64,000 nt of DNA from Ovis canadensis (lineage: Eukaryota > Chordata > Mammalia > Artiodactyla > Bovidae). The translations under genes were made by a program, and so were the position numbers. Positions 45,901-57,900 of the stretch are shown here, piece after piece. Where the stretch lies: assembly GCF_042477335.2 (NCBI RefSeq), contig NC_091246.1, positions 111,877,001-111,941,000 of the forward strand, given 5' to 3'. Position 1 is the stretch's first letter. Every line of letters begins with the position of its first letter. The notes beneath the pieces are model-generated. The model did no database searches. It saw only the letters and a program-made list of their open reading frames with translations, and had not been told where the DNA came from.

Positions 45901-48900
45901 GACTGTGAACATCAAGCCGGATGCAGTGGCTGAGGAAGACCATGGAGCTCTTTCATAAGAAGGATAAGGGTTACAATGTGGCAGGAAGAGTGTGTACAGA
46001 TGAGTATTTTAGTCGCCCAAGGAGTCTAGACTACCTGATGTCAATTCTCAACCTTTCCATTATTAGCACAGTCTTAGAGTTTTAAATATTAAATTATGTA
46101 ACGATGCTTGCATCTAGAGGCCACGTGGCACCATTCTGGTGGGCAATATGTAAGCGGAAGTTGCAGGGTAGGTCTCTGTGTAGAACTCCTTGGAGGAAGA
46201 GTCAACAGAGATGGCACTGGTAAGCCTGCAACACCCTGAGCTGACCAGCCATCCTGCAAGCTCAGAGCAACCACAGAGAGCCAAGGAAGCCCCAGGGACT
46301 TTGTTCTGGACACCCCAAACCCACCACCATTCCCAGCAACTACCTGTACCTGGATTCTATCATATAAGAAAAAGAAAACCCTTATCTTGGAAAAAACAAA
46401 GAGAACTCCCTGCCCTTGATCAAGAGCTCATCCTTGCATCGATTCCTCCCTGCTTCCTGGAGTTACCTTCAGTGGCTGCTGCTGCTGCTGCTGCTGCTAA
46501 GTCGCTTCAGTCGTGTCCGACTCTGTGAGACCCCACAGACGGCAGTCCAGCACAGTGCAAATACTAGCCATGAGTCACGCTCTCTAGCTTCTTTTTGTAT
46601 TCCAGACCCTTACGGGCTAATACATTGTCCAAGAAATCGAGGCACTTTCCTGGTGGTCCAGTGCTGAAGACTCTACTGCCAATGCAGAGGGCATGGGTCC
46701 CATCCCTGGCTGGGGAACTGAGACCTCACATACCACACGGTATGGCCAAAAACAAACAAGCAAAAGAAATCACAAAGAAAGAGATGGACTCTACTGGTCA
46801 ACAATCACATCAGACAGCAAGAGGCAGGACTTCTACGCTGGGAGGCTACTGCTCCCTGGACTACCTGTGCTGACCACGGGCCTGGGCAGAGCTTCCCACA
46901 TGGATGACCACCTCCATCCAGAGGGGCCGCAGGGGCGCTGCAGCCGGAGGTGCCCTCCTCCTGCCGTCCCCTAGAGAGGGCCTGCCTGTTCTGTCTGTGC
47001 AGGATGGCTGTGGGACGGCCGGGTCCTCCCATGTGCACTGTCTCCAGCCGTCTTACATGGTGCAGGAAACCGCCCCACCTACTCCACCCAGCCTCGCTGT
47101 CCTCAGCCTTCAGGTGCGGGCTCCGAGCAGAAAGAACAGCGTGGTGGGAACCAGGGGGCCAGAGAGAAAGGGCGGCAGGGAGGCACACCGCAGGCCAGGA
47201 GTGGGGAGCAGCGCCAGGCAGCAGGCTGGCGCCGGGGCCAGAGGCGCAGTGTCTCCCTGCTCCCCAACTCCCACCAGACCATACTTCCCCAAACTCCCAC
47301 GTGGAGAAACACGGCCAGGTTATGTGTGAAGGGCAGAAAAACCAATGTGTGCATTTTAAATACGTAAGTGTTTATCTGCCAGCACCGTATTCACAGGATT
47401 TGCAGATGGAGACTGTAGAAAAATGGAACCAGAGCATTTGCAAAAGGCTTTCAGCTAATCCACCAACTTGGTCTAATTATACACAATTTCCCTCACCACA
47501 CAATAAATCAAATAGTAAACAGCCAGCTATTCAGAAAGTTGTTACTGTCCTAGAGACAGACACTCTGACTATGAAATATCTCCAAGAACAGGCCGCTGCA
47601 GCGCTCCATGCAGCGGGGTCCACTGCTCTCCGAGAAGGGACCCGTCAGCTTGGAGGCCCCTAGGCCCTCCGCGACCCCCTAGGGCACATCGCCTCCCTGC
47701 AGCCCTGAAGTGCTCCTGGTTCAGCAGAGACCTGGCAGTCGACACTTCGCCCACGCTTGGTAAGTGGGATTTTGAGGGGCTAATCCCGAACGGCAGACCT
47801 CCCCTGGGGGCCTGACTGGGCTCTCCTCACCCGACCCCGAGGGCCCCGCACGGGAGGGGGACACACCCACCCGTTGTGTGTGACGAGGCACTGGCGCAGG
47901 CCCAGCTTCCGGAAGATGTCCACCACGATCTCCATGGGCGTGTGGTCTGTCACTGTGAACGGGCTCATGTCCAGGATGCTGCGGAGCTTCAGTGGCCGGG
48001 GGCTCTCGGCCGGCAGGGATGGGGTGTGCTGCGCAAAGCACACGCGCGAGCTGCCCACAATCCCCTCCTGCTTTTTCCGGGCACTTTCTGCAGAGACAGA
48101 GGAGACCACCCATTACACACTGACAGGGCTCCTTCTGTTTTAATGGCGACCTGCTTATTCACAGACTTAAAATGATAAACAAACATATCCTTTTGACCTC
48201 TTCATTTTTTACTCTCTTCCTAACCAAGGAAAAAACCCACTAAAAAGCTATTTCACGATCTCCTGTACTCAACAGAATCAGAATCCACTAATAACAAATC
48301 ATCTTTGTGCAAATAAAATATTTTTGGTGTAATCATTAGCACGGCATGATTTTCGTTGCTGCTGTCTAACTCTGACGGACCAGGAAGCGTGCTGGGACCA
48401 TGAGGCTTGACATTGCACAAGCAATGAGACAGCGCTCCCTAAGGGAGCCTCCCGTCCAGGGCCCGCCCTCGCTCACTAAGGGAGCCTCCCGTCCAGGGCC
48501 CGCCCTCGCTCACTAAGGGAGCCTCCCGTCCAGGGCCCGCCCTTGCTCCCTAAGGGAGCCTCCCGTCCAGGGCCCGCTCTCGCTGGATCCACAGGGAACT
48601 CCAGCCTCCTGCCCTCACTAAGGGGGCCTCCCCCATCCAGGGCCCGCCCTCGCTGGATCCACAGGGAACTCCAGCCTCCTGCCCTCACTAAGGGGGCCTC
48701 CTGTCCAGGGCCCACCCTCACTGGATCCACAGGGAACTCCAGCCTCCTGCCCTCACTAAGGGAGCCTCCTGCCCTCACTAAGGGAGCCTCCTGCCCTCAC
48801 TAAGGGAGCCTCCTGTCCAGGGCCCGCCCTCGCTGGATCCGCAGAGAACTCCAGCCTCCTGCCAGGACCACACTGTCTGTCCCCTGCTGTGAACCGGCTA

Positions 48901-51900
48901 GTTCGTTCTCTTCTCTGGCATTCAAGCTTAATGCTCCAAGTGAGCCATGAGGTGCGGTGAAACTATTCATAGAGTCACATTCCTGAAGGACACCGGGCAA
49001 CTTTCAGGGCTTATCTGTGAAGACCGTGAATTCCTGCTCCTGGGGCCCCGCGGCCGGTGCTCCCGCCTTGTGTCTGCTTCCTCCGCCACCTCTCAGTGTG
49101 CAAGACAGGACGTGGCCGGGAGGCAGCGCACTGCCGAGGGAGGACACAGACCACGGTGCGGGAGGGGGAAACCCACAACAGGGAGCGCATACTCAGGGAA
49201 AACGAAAACGCTTGTGTTCCTGCTGCTGAGTCAGTGTGAATTCAAACCTGTGTACACATTTGGTATCTGTCACACTGAACATTATTTTGAACAGAAATTT
49301 TGCTACAAAAACATTTAAACAAACATACTAAGCATCAGTCCTGCATGAACAGTGAGCAAAGTTCGTAGACACAAGCTGCAACCCTTTCCACTCCTTCCGA
49401 TCACTAAGGCCTGGCTTCACCGTGCGGTAACGCCCAGTGGGGTTCTAACACTGGGACTCCCTAACACAGCTTGAAAGCATGAGGAAGACACAGGGGAGGA
49501 GAAAGCCCCTCAGCAACTGACATAAATGACTTCGGAAAAATGCTTGTTGAGCTGTTGTCTGCCCAAGGAAGCATCAGGTTACTGGCCCATCATGAATGAC
49601 AGTCATTCCGAGTGCTTTATAAAGCTAACCCCAATGGTCAACCTGAAACCTTAACTGAGCACATATTATACCATCAGTGCAACAAGCAGACAGACTGCTT
49701 AAATATACATCCAATGATAAAACAATCCCAGAAGAGTTTAGAAAAACGCATCGATGACTGTAATTCATTTACTTTTTTCCTGGAACTATGGGCCTTTATA
49801 CCTGCACAAGCAAGGAGACAGCCCTTACTACGGGCCCCAGAGGCCCGAGCCTAGGCAGTCCATCTGGGACTCTAATGTGCTGTCTGGAGAACACCACTTT
49901 TATATGAAGGCCAGCATTTCTGACACAAGCACACTTACTGAACATGTACTAAGTGCCAGGACACCTCCTACATTTGGTTTTTGGAAAAAAAAAAAAAAAT
50001 CGTTCTTGAATGTCATTCAAGGCCTTTGAAGCAGAAATGACCTGAGCCTTGACAGGACCCCCTTTTTAAGGAGCGCATGCAGATGCAGAGTCACACTTCC
50101 AGGAGGAGGCGGACTTGCATTACTTTAGGAAGCAAACGGGTCTCTCTATTCAGAGCACGGTGTTTCAGCTACCTGAGCAGGTACAAGGCTCATCTGAACT
50201 CCTACAAAGAGAGGCACAAGGGACTGGTCAAGGGACCAGCGTTTGGATTCCTGAGTAAGCACCATTGCGCGGTCTGGGGTTGGTAACCCTGCTGCGGGGA
50301 GAGCCTGAACAGGGCCTCCCCCGGGGGCGCTGAAGCTTTACTCGGCACAGAAGCACCTGAGGGGGCGGGAGAGCCGAGTGGAGAGGGGGCAGCCTGCCCC
50401 TGTGCCCGCACCTCTCTGACCCTGGGCACTCTGTCCACGGCATTCAAGTTCTCACACATGCAGTCTCCCTGTAAAACCCACAGTTCCTAGCACACAAACG
50501 GAAAGGAGCAGGCCCACTTTTACACCCTAAGGTGGAAAACAGAAAAGACAATTCCACTCACTCTAGAAGTACTGTTAAATACATGCTTCGTTTTGCTTTT
50601 TATTTACTTCCTTATTAACCTTTTGGTCGCAGCGCAGGGTATGTGGGATCTAGTTCCCTGACCAGGGATCGAACCTGGGCCCCCTGAACTAGCAGCATGC
50701 AGTCTTAACCACTGGGTCACCAGGGAAGTCCTGTGCTTCATTTTAGAGAAACCCACACAACGTTCAGCCTTACTAACCCATCTGGACCCAAACAGGCAGG
50801 AGGCGCATCTCTCCATTTGGACTAAACGTGAACACAGTAAGCTGCTGTTCACTCCTGGTGAGGGCACGCGGCAGAACCACGGCTTAGAGTCTGGAAATAT
50901 CTTACAAAATTACGCGTGTGTCGCTCTCTGACTCAACAACTCCATTTCCAGCATTTGCCCACTTCTGTGCACAGAGGAAACATCAGCTGTGTACGGTTGT
51001 CAGCTGTGTGAGGGAGCAGTGTTTATCGCAGCAGCAGAAGGGAGACGCCTCAAGCGTCCCTCTTATAATCACGATGGGTTCCACGGCACCTCCACCCAGT
51101 GGCGCTAAAGCTGCTAAAGGTGACATGGTCTGGAGAGAGGCCCAAGAACACACCGTACAGTGGGAAAGACGAGACACAGGGCAGCACACGATACAACCTG
51201 CTGCTGGAGAAAAGAAGGGGAAACACACACTGGTGTCCATGAGCTCAGAACGCTGTCCACAGAAACGGCGGAGGCAGCCCAAGGGCCAGCCTGCAGAGGT
51301 GACCGGTGACTGTGGCGTCGTGCTGAGAGGTTTTCACTGCATGTTTAACCTTCCTGAATTTGAACTTTGTGTATGTACCGTCTACACATAGACTTAAAAA
51401 AAAAAGTTTTAATGAAAATAACATGAAAATGGAGAATTTATAAATAAATCTGGGGGAAACTGGTCTTTTAAATCTTGAGTTTTCCTATCTCTAGACACAA
51501 GACAGCTCATGACTTACTCCAGCATTCTTTCTTGCTAAAGTCTTTTTAGAAGTATCTTATATAAATACATATAAACAATATATTATATCTTATATAAATA
51601 TATTAAACTACATACTATATCTTACATAAACTACATACTATAGTTTATATAAATATACATAAACTACATATTACATCATATATAATATGTTGTTTATAAC
51701 ATAAAAAATCTAGTGCACAGGTCTATTTTTCCCAAAAACTAAAACTTCAGCAAAACATACGTGCATCAACATTTAAGGTATGGTACAACAGACCACAACG
51801 TAACCAAGCTTTCTGACAAGAGGGTTTGATAACTCACAGACCTAAGGCACCCCAAGTCCCTGAAGCCTGTCATGCCAATATTTTATTTCCCAAGACAGTA

Positions 51901-54900
51901 ATAAAAAATATTTTAAAATATATCCACAGAATCAATGGGAGTACAAATAATTCTTAACTTCACCACCGTCTTTTCTTTCAAAAACCGAGGCTTTTTCCTT
52001 TAAATTTCTAACGCCAAAATTCCGACCCTTTTCTTCTTCGTTTACTATTATAGCTTACAGCGTGAAAAAGTAGAGAAGGAAGCTCTTCTCCGGTGGCGCG
52101 TCGGCCGTGGTGGCGGCCGGGGCTGGGCGCGCCTGCGCGCAGCCCCGACGCCATACACACTGGGGCCCTCACTCCATGGCCTGCAGCAGAGCTCGCAGCG
52201 CCAGGACCGCTGGGCTGCGGAGGCCTCCAGGCTCTATCTCCGCAGCTGAACTGGCTGCTCTACAGACTTCCTCTCCTGTCTGCGTGAACAGCTCTTGTAG
52301 CTGACAGCTTCCAGTCTGATATGAGAAATACTGCTCATCACACCATCCAGCCTTCCCTCGTAAATGGTGCAAGAACTCAAATACTTTACAACCCTTCTGC
52401 AGCAGCCAGAGAGGTCAGCTGGAGGGAGGCGCCAGGTTCCCAGGAATGACCTTTGGGGACAGGCTGAATGCTCTGTGTGTTCAGCTCGTCCTCTACTGAA
52501 CACTGGGAGTGAGTATCAGAGCAACAGCTGGACGAAAATACTCTGTCACCTCTGGGGGTTTGGGAAGAACAGTCAGACTGTAGAAAAGGAATCAGATTAT
52601 GCAGAAGTCTTACTGGCCTCATCAATACTACAGGACTACAAGGAGAGGGGATAAATAAACTTTGGAGGAACAAAACTGGCTTCCTCCTCAGAAATGGTTT
52701 ATCTCCAAAAAATAACACAGATGGCGAATGCCTTTAAACTATCAACACATTTTCAGGAATGTCCGCGCAGAATACAGGAGTACTTTCTTTTTTATCGTGG
52801 CACTTAACCAAAAATAAAATCTCAATTATCTTTTTCAATTGAAACTATATATTAAAAATTAATAGTATAAATCTAAGTTCCAAAATAAAAAAAAAGCAAT
52901 ACCCTGTGGATTGGACATGAAACAGACCAAAGGTGATGGGATTCCCAATAACTTGCATTCACATATGAGAATGTATTTAGCTGAATACCTCAACAGTTAC
53001 TAAGGCCTCACAGTACTAGTTCATGTTATTGTGAAAATTGTCAACAGAACTTTTCTGGTCAAGAAGAGTCTGACTCCAAGCTTTCGAAATAATGCCAAAT
53101 CAAAAGTTCAAATAATATTTAGGTGGGAAACAACCCATGGAAGCATAAATTCCTTTCCTAAAAAAATCCTGAGATGAAGAGATACTACAATATACCAGTT
53201 GCTTCCACAAACTCAACAGATTATATTTTCCAGTTTCCCTTTCTTTCAGAAACCTATTAGATATTTATATCTGGCCACCGTGGTGCCCAGATGCCAACAG
53301 CCAGTCAGAGATGGGCGTGTGTCTGTGTGTGTGGGTTTCTTTAAGGGGTACCTATGGCGATGGTCAGGTCTCTCCTGAGGGCAAAGCCCACGAGTCTCTG
53401 CGACTCCCTGGACATGATGACGGGGAAGCCGTTGTAGCTGGTCTCGTTGATCATGCTCTCTATGTCGTCCACCGTCATGTTGTCCTGGGTCAGCACGGCC
53501 AGCGGGGGGTCGCTCCTCCGAGGTCTCATGACATCGGCAGCCAGGGTGGTGTGGGTGAACTCTTCTTTGGCATCCAGGAAGGGGTACCCATTCAGCCGGA
53601 TGTGGGCTTCATAGATGCCTTCCCTCCCGAAGGCATCGCCCACCCATTTGCTGGTCATCACGGCAGCCATGAGGGGCACGATGTACTCCAGGCCTCCCGT
53701 GAGCTCAAAGACGATAACCACCAGGGACACGGTCATCCTCGTCACACCACCTGAAAAGCAGGAAGGGCCCGCGTCAGGACGCACAGGGGCCCCCCCAACC
53801 CACGGCAGCAGAACTGCTCCACGAGGCAGGTGAACCCAAACTACAAACACAACTTTGTGAAAAAGATCACGACTACTGTGATAAGATCCCGAGAAACACC
53901 CATCTCCTTTATAACATTTCAAACCTGTTATGCTTCAGATTTTAAAAAAAACACACACACAGCTGACCAGCTAAAACGGTCTGCTGTTTCGGTTTAACAC
54001 TATAATAGTGGCATAACCTCACCCCATGAAAACTGATGGTTAACTCTTAAAACAGTTTAGTGAAGCATATCATAGCTAACTTATTTACCACCCACGAACA
54101 AATTAAACTCCTGTGGGTAGAATATTAAATTAATGCATCTGTCCTCTAAATCTCTTCAAAATGAGTGAAAACGTTTGGACACCTTGTGATTTCTGTTAAT
54201 ACTGTAGTACTCTCAGAAAGGCCTTCTGAACCATTCACAGTGTCCACAAAGACCACCACAGGGCCCCACCCTTCCCTGACCCAGGCCTCTCCACCCACTG
54301 AGCTGCCTGCCCCCCATCTCCAGCTACTCATACCTTATCTTATTACAGTCATGCTTGCCTCATTTCCAGCTGTGAAGACTTCAGGTGACCCTTAGCGCAG
54401 AAACCACCACACACTCAAAACCAAACTCCTCCTCCTCTCCAAAGGGCTCTCCACGCAACCTCCCTGAAGCCACCGCCGGGCACCACGTCCCTCCTGACAA
54501 CCGAGTGGCCACTCCTGATTCATCCCTTTACTCCGGCACCGAGACTCTCATCTCGTCCGCTCAGATTTGCTCTGCAGACCTCTGTGCAGGGGTCCCTTTC
54601 ACAGCACCTTCGCTCCTACCAGCCTAGTTGGCCCTCAGGACTCTTCCTCAACCTGAGTCGTTCCATCTTCCCTCCCTGACTACAGCCCCCATCACCTTCC
54701 ATCCACCTGACCAGCCACATTCCCAGGTTAACCTCTCCTCGGTGCTACTTCTCCCATGCTGCTTCTCTGCTTGACATCCTACCAGGGGATCGCAGTCTAT
54801 ACAGCATCTAGCTTAACCTCACTTTCTGTTATTAGCCTAAGAACAGAAGGCAGGAAGAACCCACTATATGTGACATATTTGCATTATGCTATGGATGCCC

Positions 54901-57900
54901 CAAGCAGTTTACAAAAGCTTCTATCATTTTTAACTACACGTACATTTTATCAGGTATTATGCTAACAGTTTTATATGCGTATCACTGTCTATAACCCCCA
55001 ACAGCAAGAGACAAGTAGTTACTACTTCCATTTTGAAGAAAATAAAAGATCAAGAAGTAAAGGAACTTTTGCAGAGCCCTCATGCTGAAAGTGGCAAAGC
55101 CACAACCCTGCTACAGACCTGACGGATTCCAAACACAAACTCGTCCTGATGAGAATCACACTCCTCACACTTCCCGAGGTGCCCACAATGCTCTCCCCTG
55201 CAACACTGCCAGTCTCTTCAGACCCCACGAATGCCAGGTCCATCATCCCAGCTCTGCTGTCTGCACACTCCTGGCCTTGTGAATCAAGTTACCCCCTGCC
55301 AAGCCCGCGCCTCTCAGCACGTCCGCCCCAGCCAAGCCCCTGCTGCCCGCTCAGCTCGAGGCTCTGCAACCCCCGGTGGCAGGAGGGCCTGTGTTCACAC
55401 TCCTTTCTGCGTCATTCCCCACTTCCCCATGGCACAGATGAGTATCTGCTTCTCTAGAGAGAACCACTCTCTCCGTCACTTTCATCTACGACACACCTGA
55501 AGATCAGTAACTACACAATTTTAACTCACTGAGCAGAACTAAGTCAAAATACCAAGTATAACTAACTATTATAACCAAAATTATGCTGGCATTTTAAATA
55601 TAAAAAAAGTAACAATTTTTCATGTTCAAGAGGATAAGAAATAGATTCTTAGGAATGTAATGCCAGTGTTTTGGTTTTCGTTAAAGCTATCTTTTCCCCT
55701 TCTGCTATTGAAGCACCTTAAGCAGAAGCAGACTGATAAAGAAACCTTTTACTATGGCGCACAATCATCACCACAGAGCTGGGGTGAAGGTGCTCGGAGC
55801 TCTGCTGGAGTGTGGGCCCAGGAACCATGCCAGAGGTCACAGGTAAGCCAAGGAAAGAGTAAGCAGCTCCTCAGACAGGACTAAACAAGCCTTGTTGTCT
55901 GGGACGTTTGCTGTCATAAAGCATCACATGGTACTGAAATGAAGCTAACCACACCTACAGTTTTGCACTAACGAGTGTTCAGGGACAGGTAAAGTGAAAA
56001 CCAGTTCTGCACAGGCTGATGCCCCTGCTGGGCCCTCCTCCCTGACCCCACTACTCTCAGCCGGCCAGGCAGACACACACACACTGCACCCCCCCCGCCC
56101 CGCCCGTCTCGTTACCTAGGCACGCGGCCGCGCCGACCATGGCGTACAGGCCGGGGGTGATGCAGTCAGCGCCGACCTCACACCACTCCTTGAAGATGAA
56201 CCAGTCGTGGTGATAGTAGGCCAGCTGCTCCACCGCGATGCCCACGATGCGGCCGGCGATGGCACCAATGGCCATGCTGGGGATGAACAGGCCAGATGGG
56301 ACCTGCGACAGGGCGGACGCTCAGTGAGGCGAGGTCTCCGCGCACCTGCCCTGCACGGGCAGTACGACCCTCCTCTCACAGGGCAGAAATAAAGCTGCAG
56401 CAAGCCCTGGCAGCAGTCTCCCTAACAATCCCAGCAACTGAGTTACCGAGTAACCAACCACCTTCCCCAGCCCAACCCAAAACGGCCCCTTAGAAGGCAT
56501 CAAACAGGCATCTCATTCTCCTGCACGTCAGAGCTTCAGCCAGGGTGGAGGAGTGGGGGTCTTAGGGCCTGCTCTGCAGTGACACAGGATCCTGAGCTGG
56601 GCTCCCCACACTGGACAGCCACACCCTGCTTCCTGGGAGTCTGGTCTGCAGCACACAAGGAGTAGTTCAGGGCGTTAATCAGCTGACCTTAAAGCAGATT
56701 ATCAGGGATGATGAGATGGGCCTGAACTATCACAAAGGCTTTTGAAAGGTGAAAGAAAAATTTGCGGAGAATAAATTGAGAATGTGGAGATAAAACGAGA
56801 TATGACCAGACACACTGGTTCTGAAGAGAAGGAAGGGGGCCATGGGCCAAGGCTCCTGGAGGCTGGAAAAGGCATGAAAACTGATTTTGCCCAGAACCTC
56901 CGTCACTCCTATGTACTTGGTAACTTCAGCCCAGCGAGATCCAATTTGGAGTTCTGATCTCTGCGACTGTATTAAATGTGTGTGATTTTGTGGTGATTTG
57001 TCACAGCAGCCATAGGAAGCTAATACGTGGCTTTAAAACATGATCACAACTCTGACACCACCCCCGAAGTAGAGAGCATGTCCTCCCAAGAACCCGGGAC
57101 CTTGGTGACCATATGCAGAGAAAAAACACAGCAGGCGGCGTGCACAGGAGACATCTTGGGCTGGGCTAGAAACGGTCCTCTTAGGACCCTCACTGTGGGG
57201 ACCCTGAGCTGCCACAAGAGGCACCTACCAGCCTCATCTCCCCCATCATACCCAGGCCATCATGTAGGAAAAGCCAGAGACAGGAGACAGACAGACAGAT
57301 GGACAGACAGGGCAGGAACCCTGGCGGTCCATCCCAGCCGCTGGAACCTGCTCGGCCCTGCTGCCTGACACACGGATGGCTCTGAAACGCCCGGCCCGAG
57401 CCGTGCCTGCAGACGGCCGCAGAACTGACCACAGACAGCCTCGCAGCTCATCCCAGCCGTCGGAACCTGCTCGGCCCTGCTGCCTGACACACGGATGGCT
57501 CTGAAACGCCCGGCCCAAGCCGTGCCTGCGGACGGCCGCAGAGCTGACCACAAACAGCCTCGCAGCTGAGTACCCCACCTGCTGAGCCAAGAGCAAGGGC
57601 ACAGCGAGCAGCTCTCTTGAGCTGCTAGGTTTGGGGTCAGCCGCTACACAGCAACAGACACCGTGCTCAACAAGATATCCTGAAGAAGTCTTCCTCCCAC
57701 AACTAAAAATTAAACCCCAAAGAGCTTCCTCAGCCTATATTTGTGGATCATCTTCAGATAAAACCTTTGTTTCTCTTTCCACGTACAAGTCTTGGACCCG
57801 CCACGGTTACCTCAGGACCCCCTCACGTGGACACTTACCTTGATGCCAAAAGTGAACACAGTCATTATGATCTTAAATATGAGAGCCAGGCAGAGCTGCC

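Larger units (their letters stand above)
41409..47870 (-). other. CLCN3: CLCN3 intron upstream of the alternative exon
   Basis: A 6.5-kb GT-AG intron with a BovB 3' piece, a Bov-tA fragment and a CHR SINE (listed separately). The stretches 41.5-44.7 and 46.8-47.8 kb show nothing I recognise. Confidence 0.8.
48088..53351 (-). other. CLCN3: CLCN3 intron between the CBS1 and CBS2 exons
   Basis: A 5.3-kb GT-AG intron with a layered minisatellite, CHR SINE, AT-rich repeat and CpG-dense patch (listed separately). An A-run occurs at 49985-49999. Elsewhere nothing is recognised. Confidence 0.8.

Noticed and set aside
46950-47663. 237-codon + strand frame in a CLCN3 intron
   Set aside because: It reads antisense to CLCN3 with no family resemblance, low-complexity composition and no splice-site support.
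48476-48803. Repetitive open frames over the minisatellite
   Set aside because: They arise from translating a GC-rich tandem array; periodicity is that of the DNA repeat, not of a protein.
48434-48864. CRISPR-like regular repeats
   Set aside because: Units are contiguous with no unique spacers, in a vertebrate intron; it is a minisatellite.
57190-57602. Internally repetitive 80-118-codon frames
   Set aside because: They reflect the 119-bp tandem duplication in intronic sequence.
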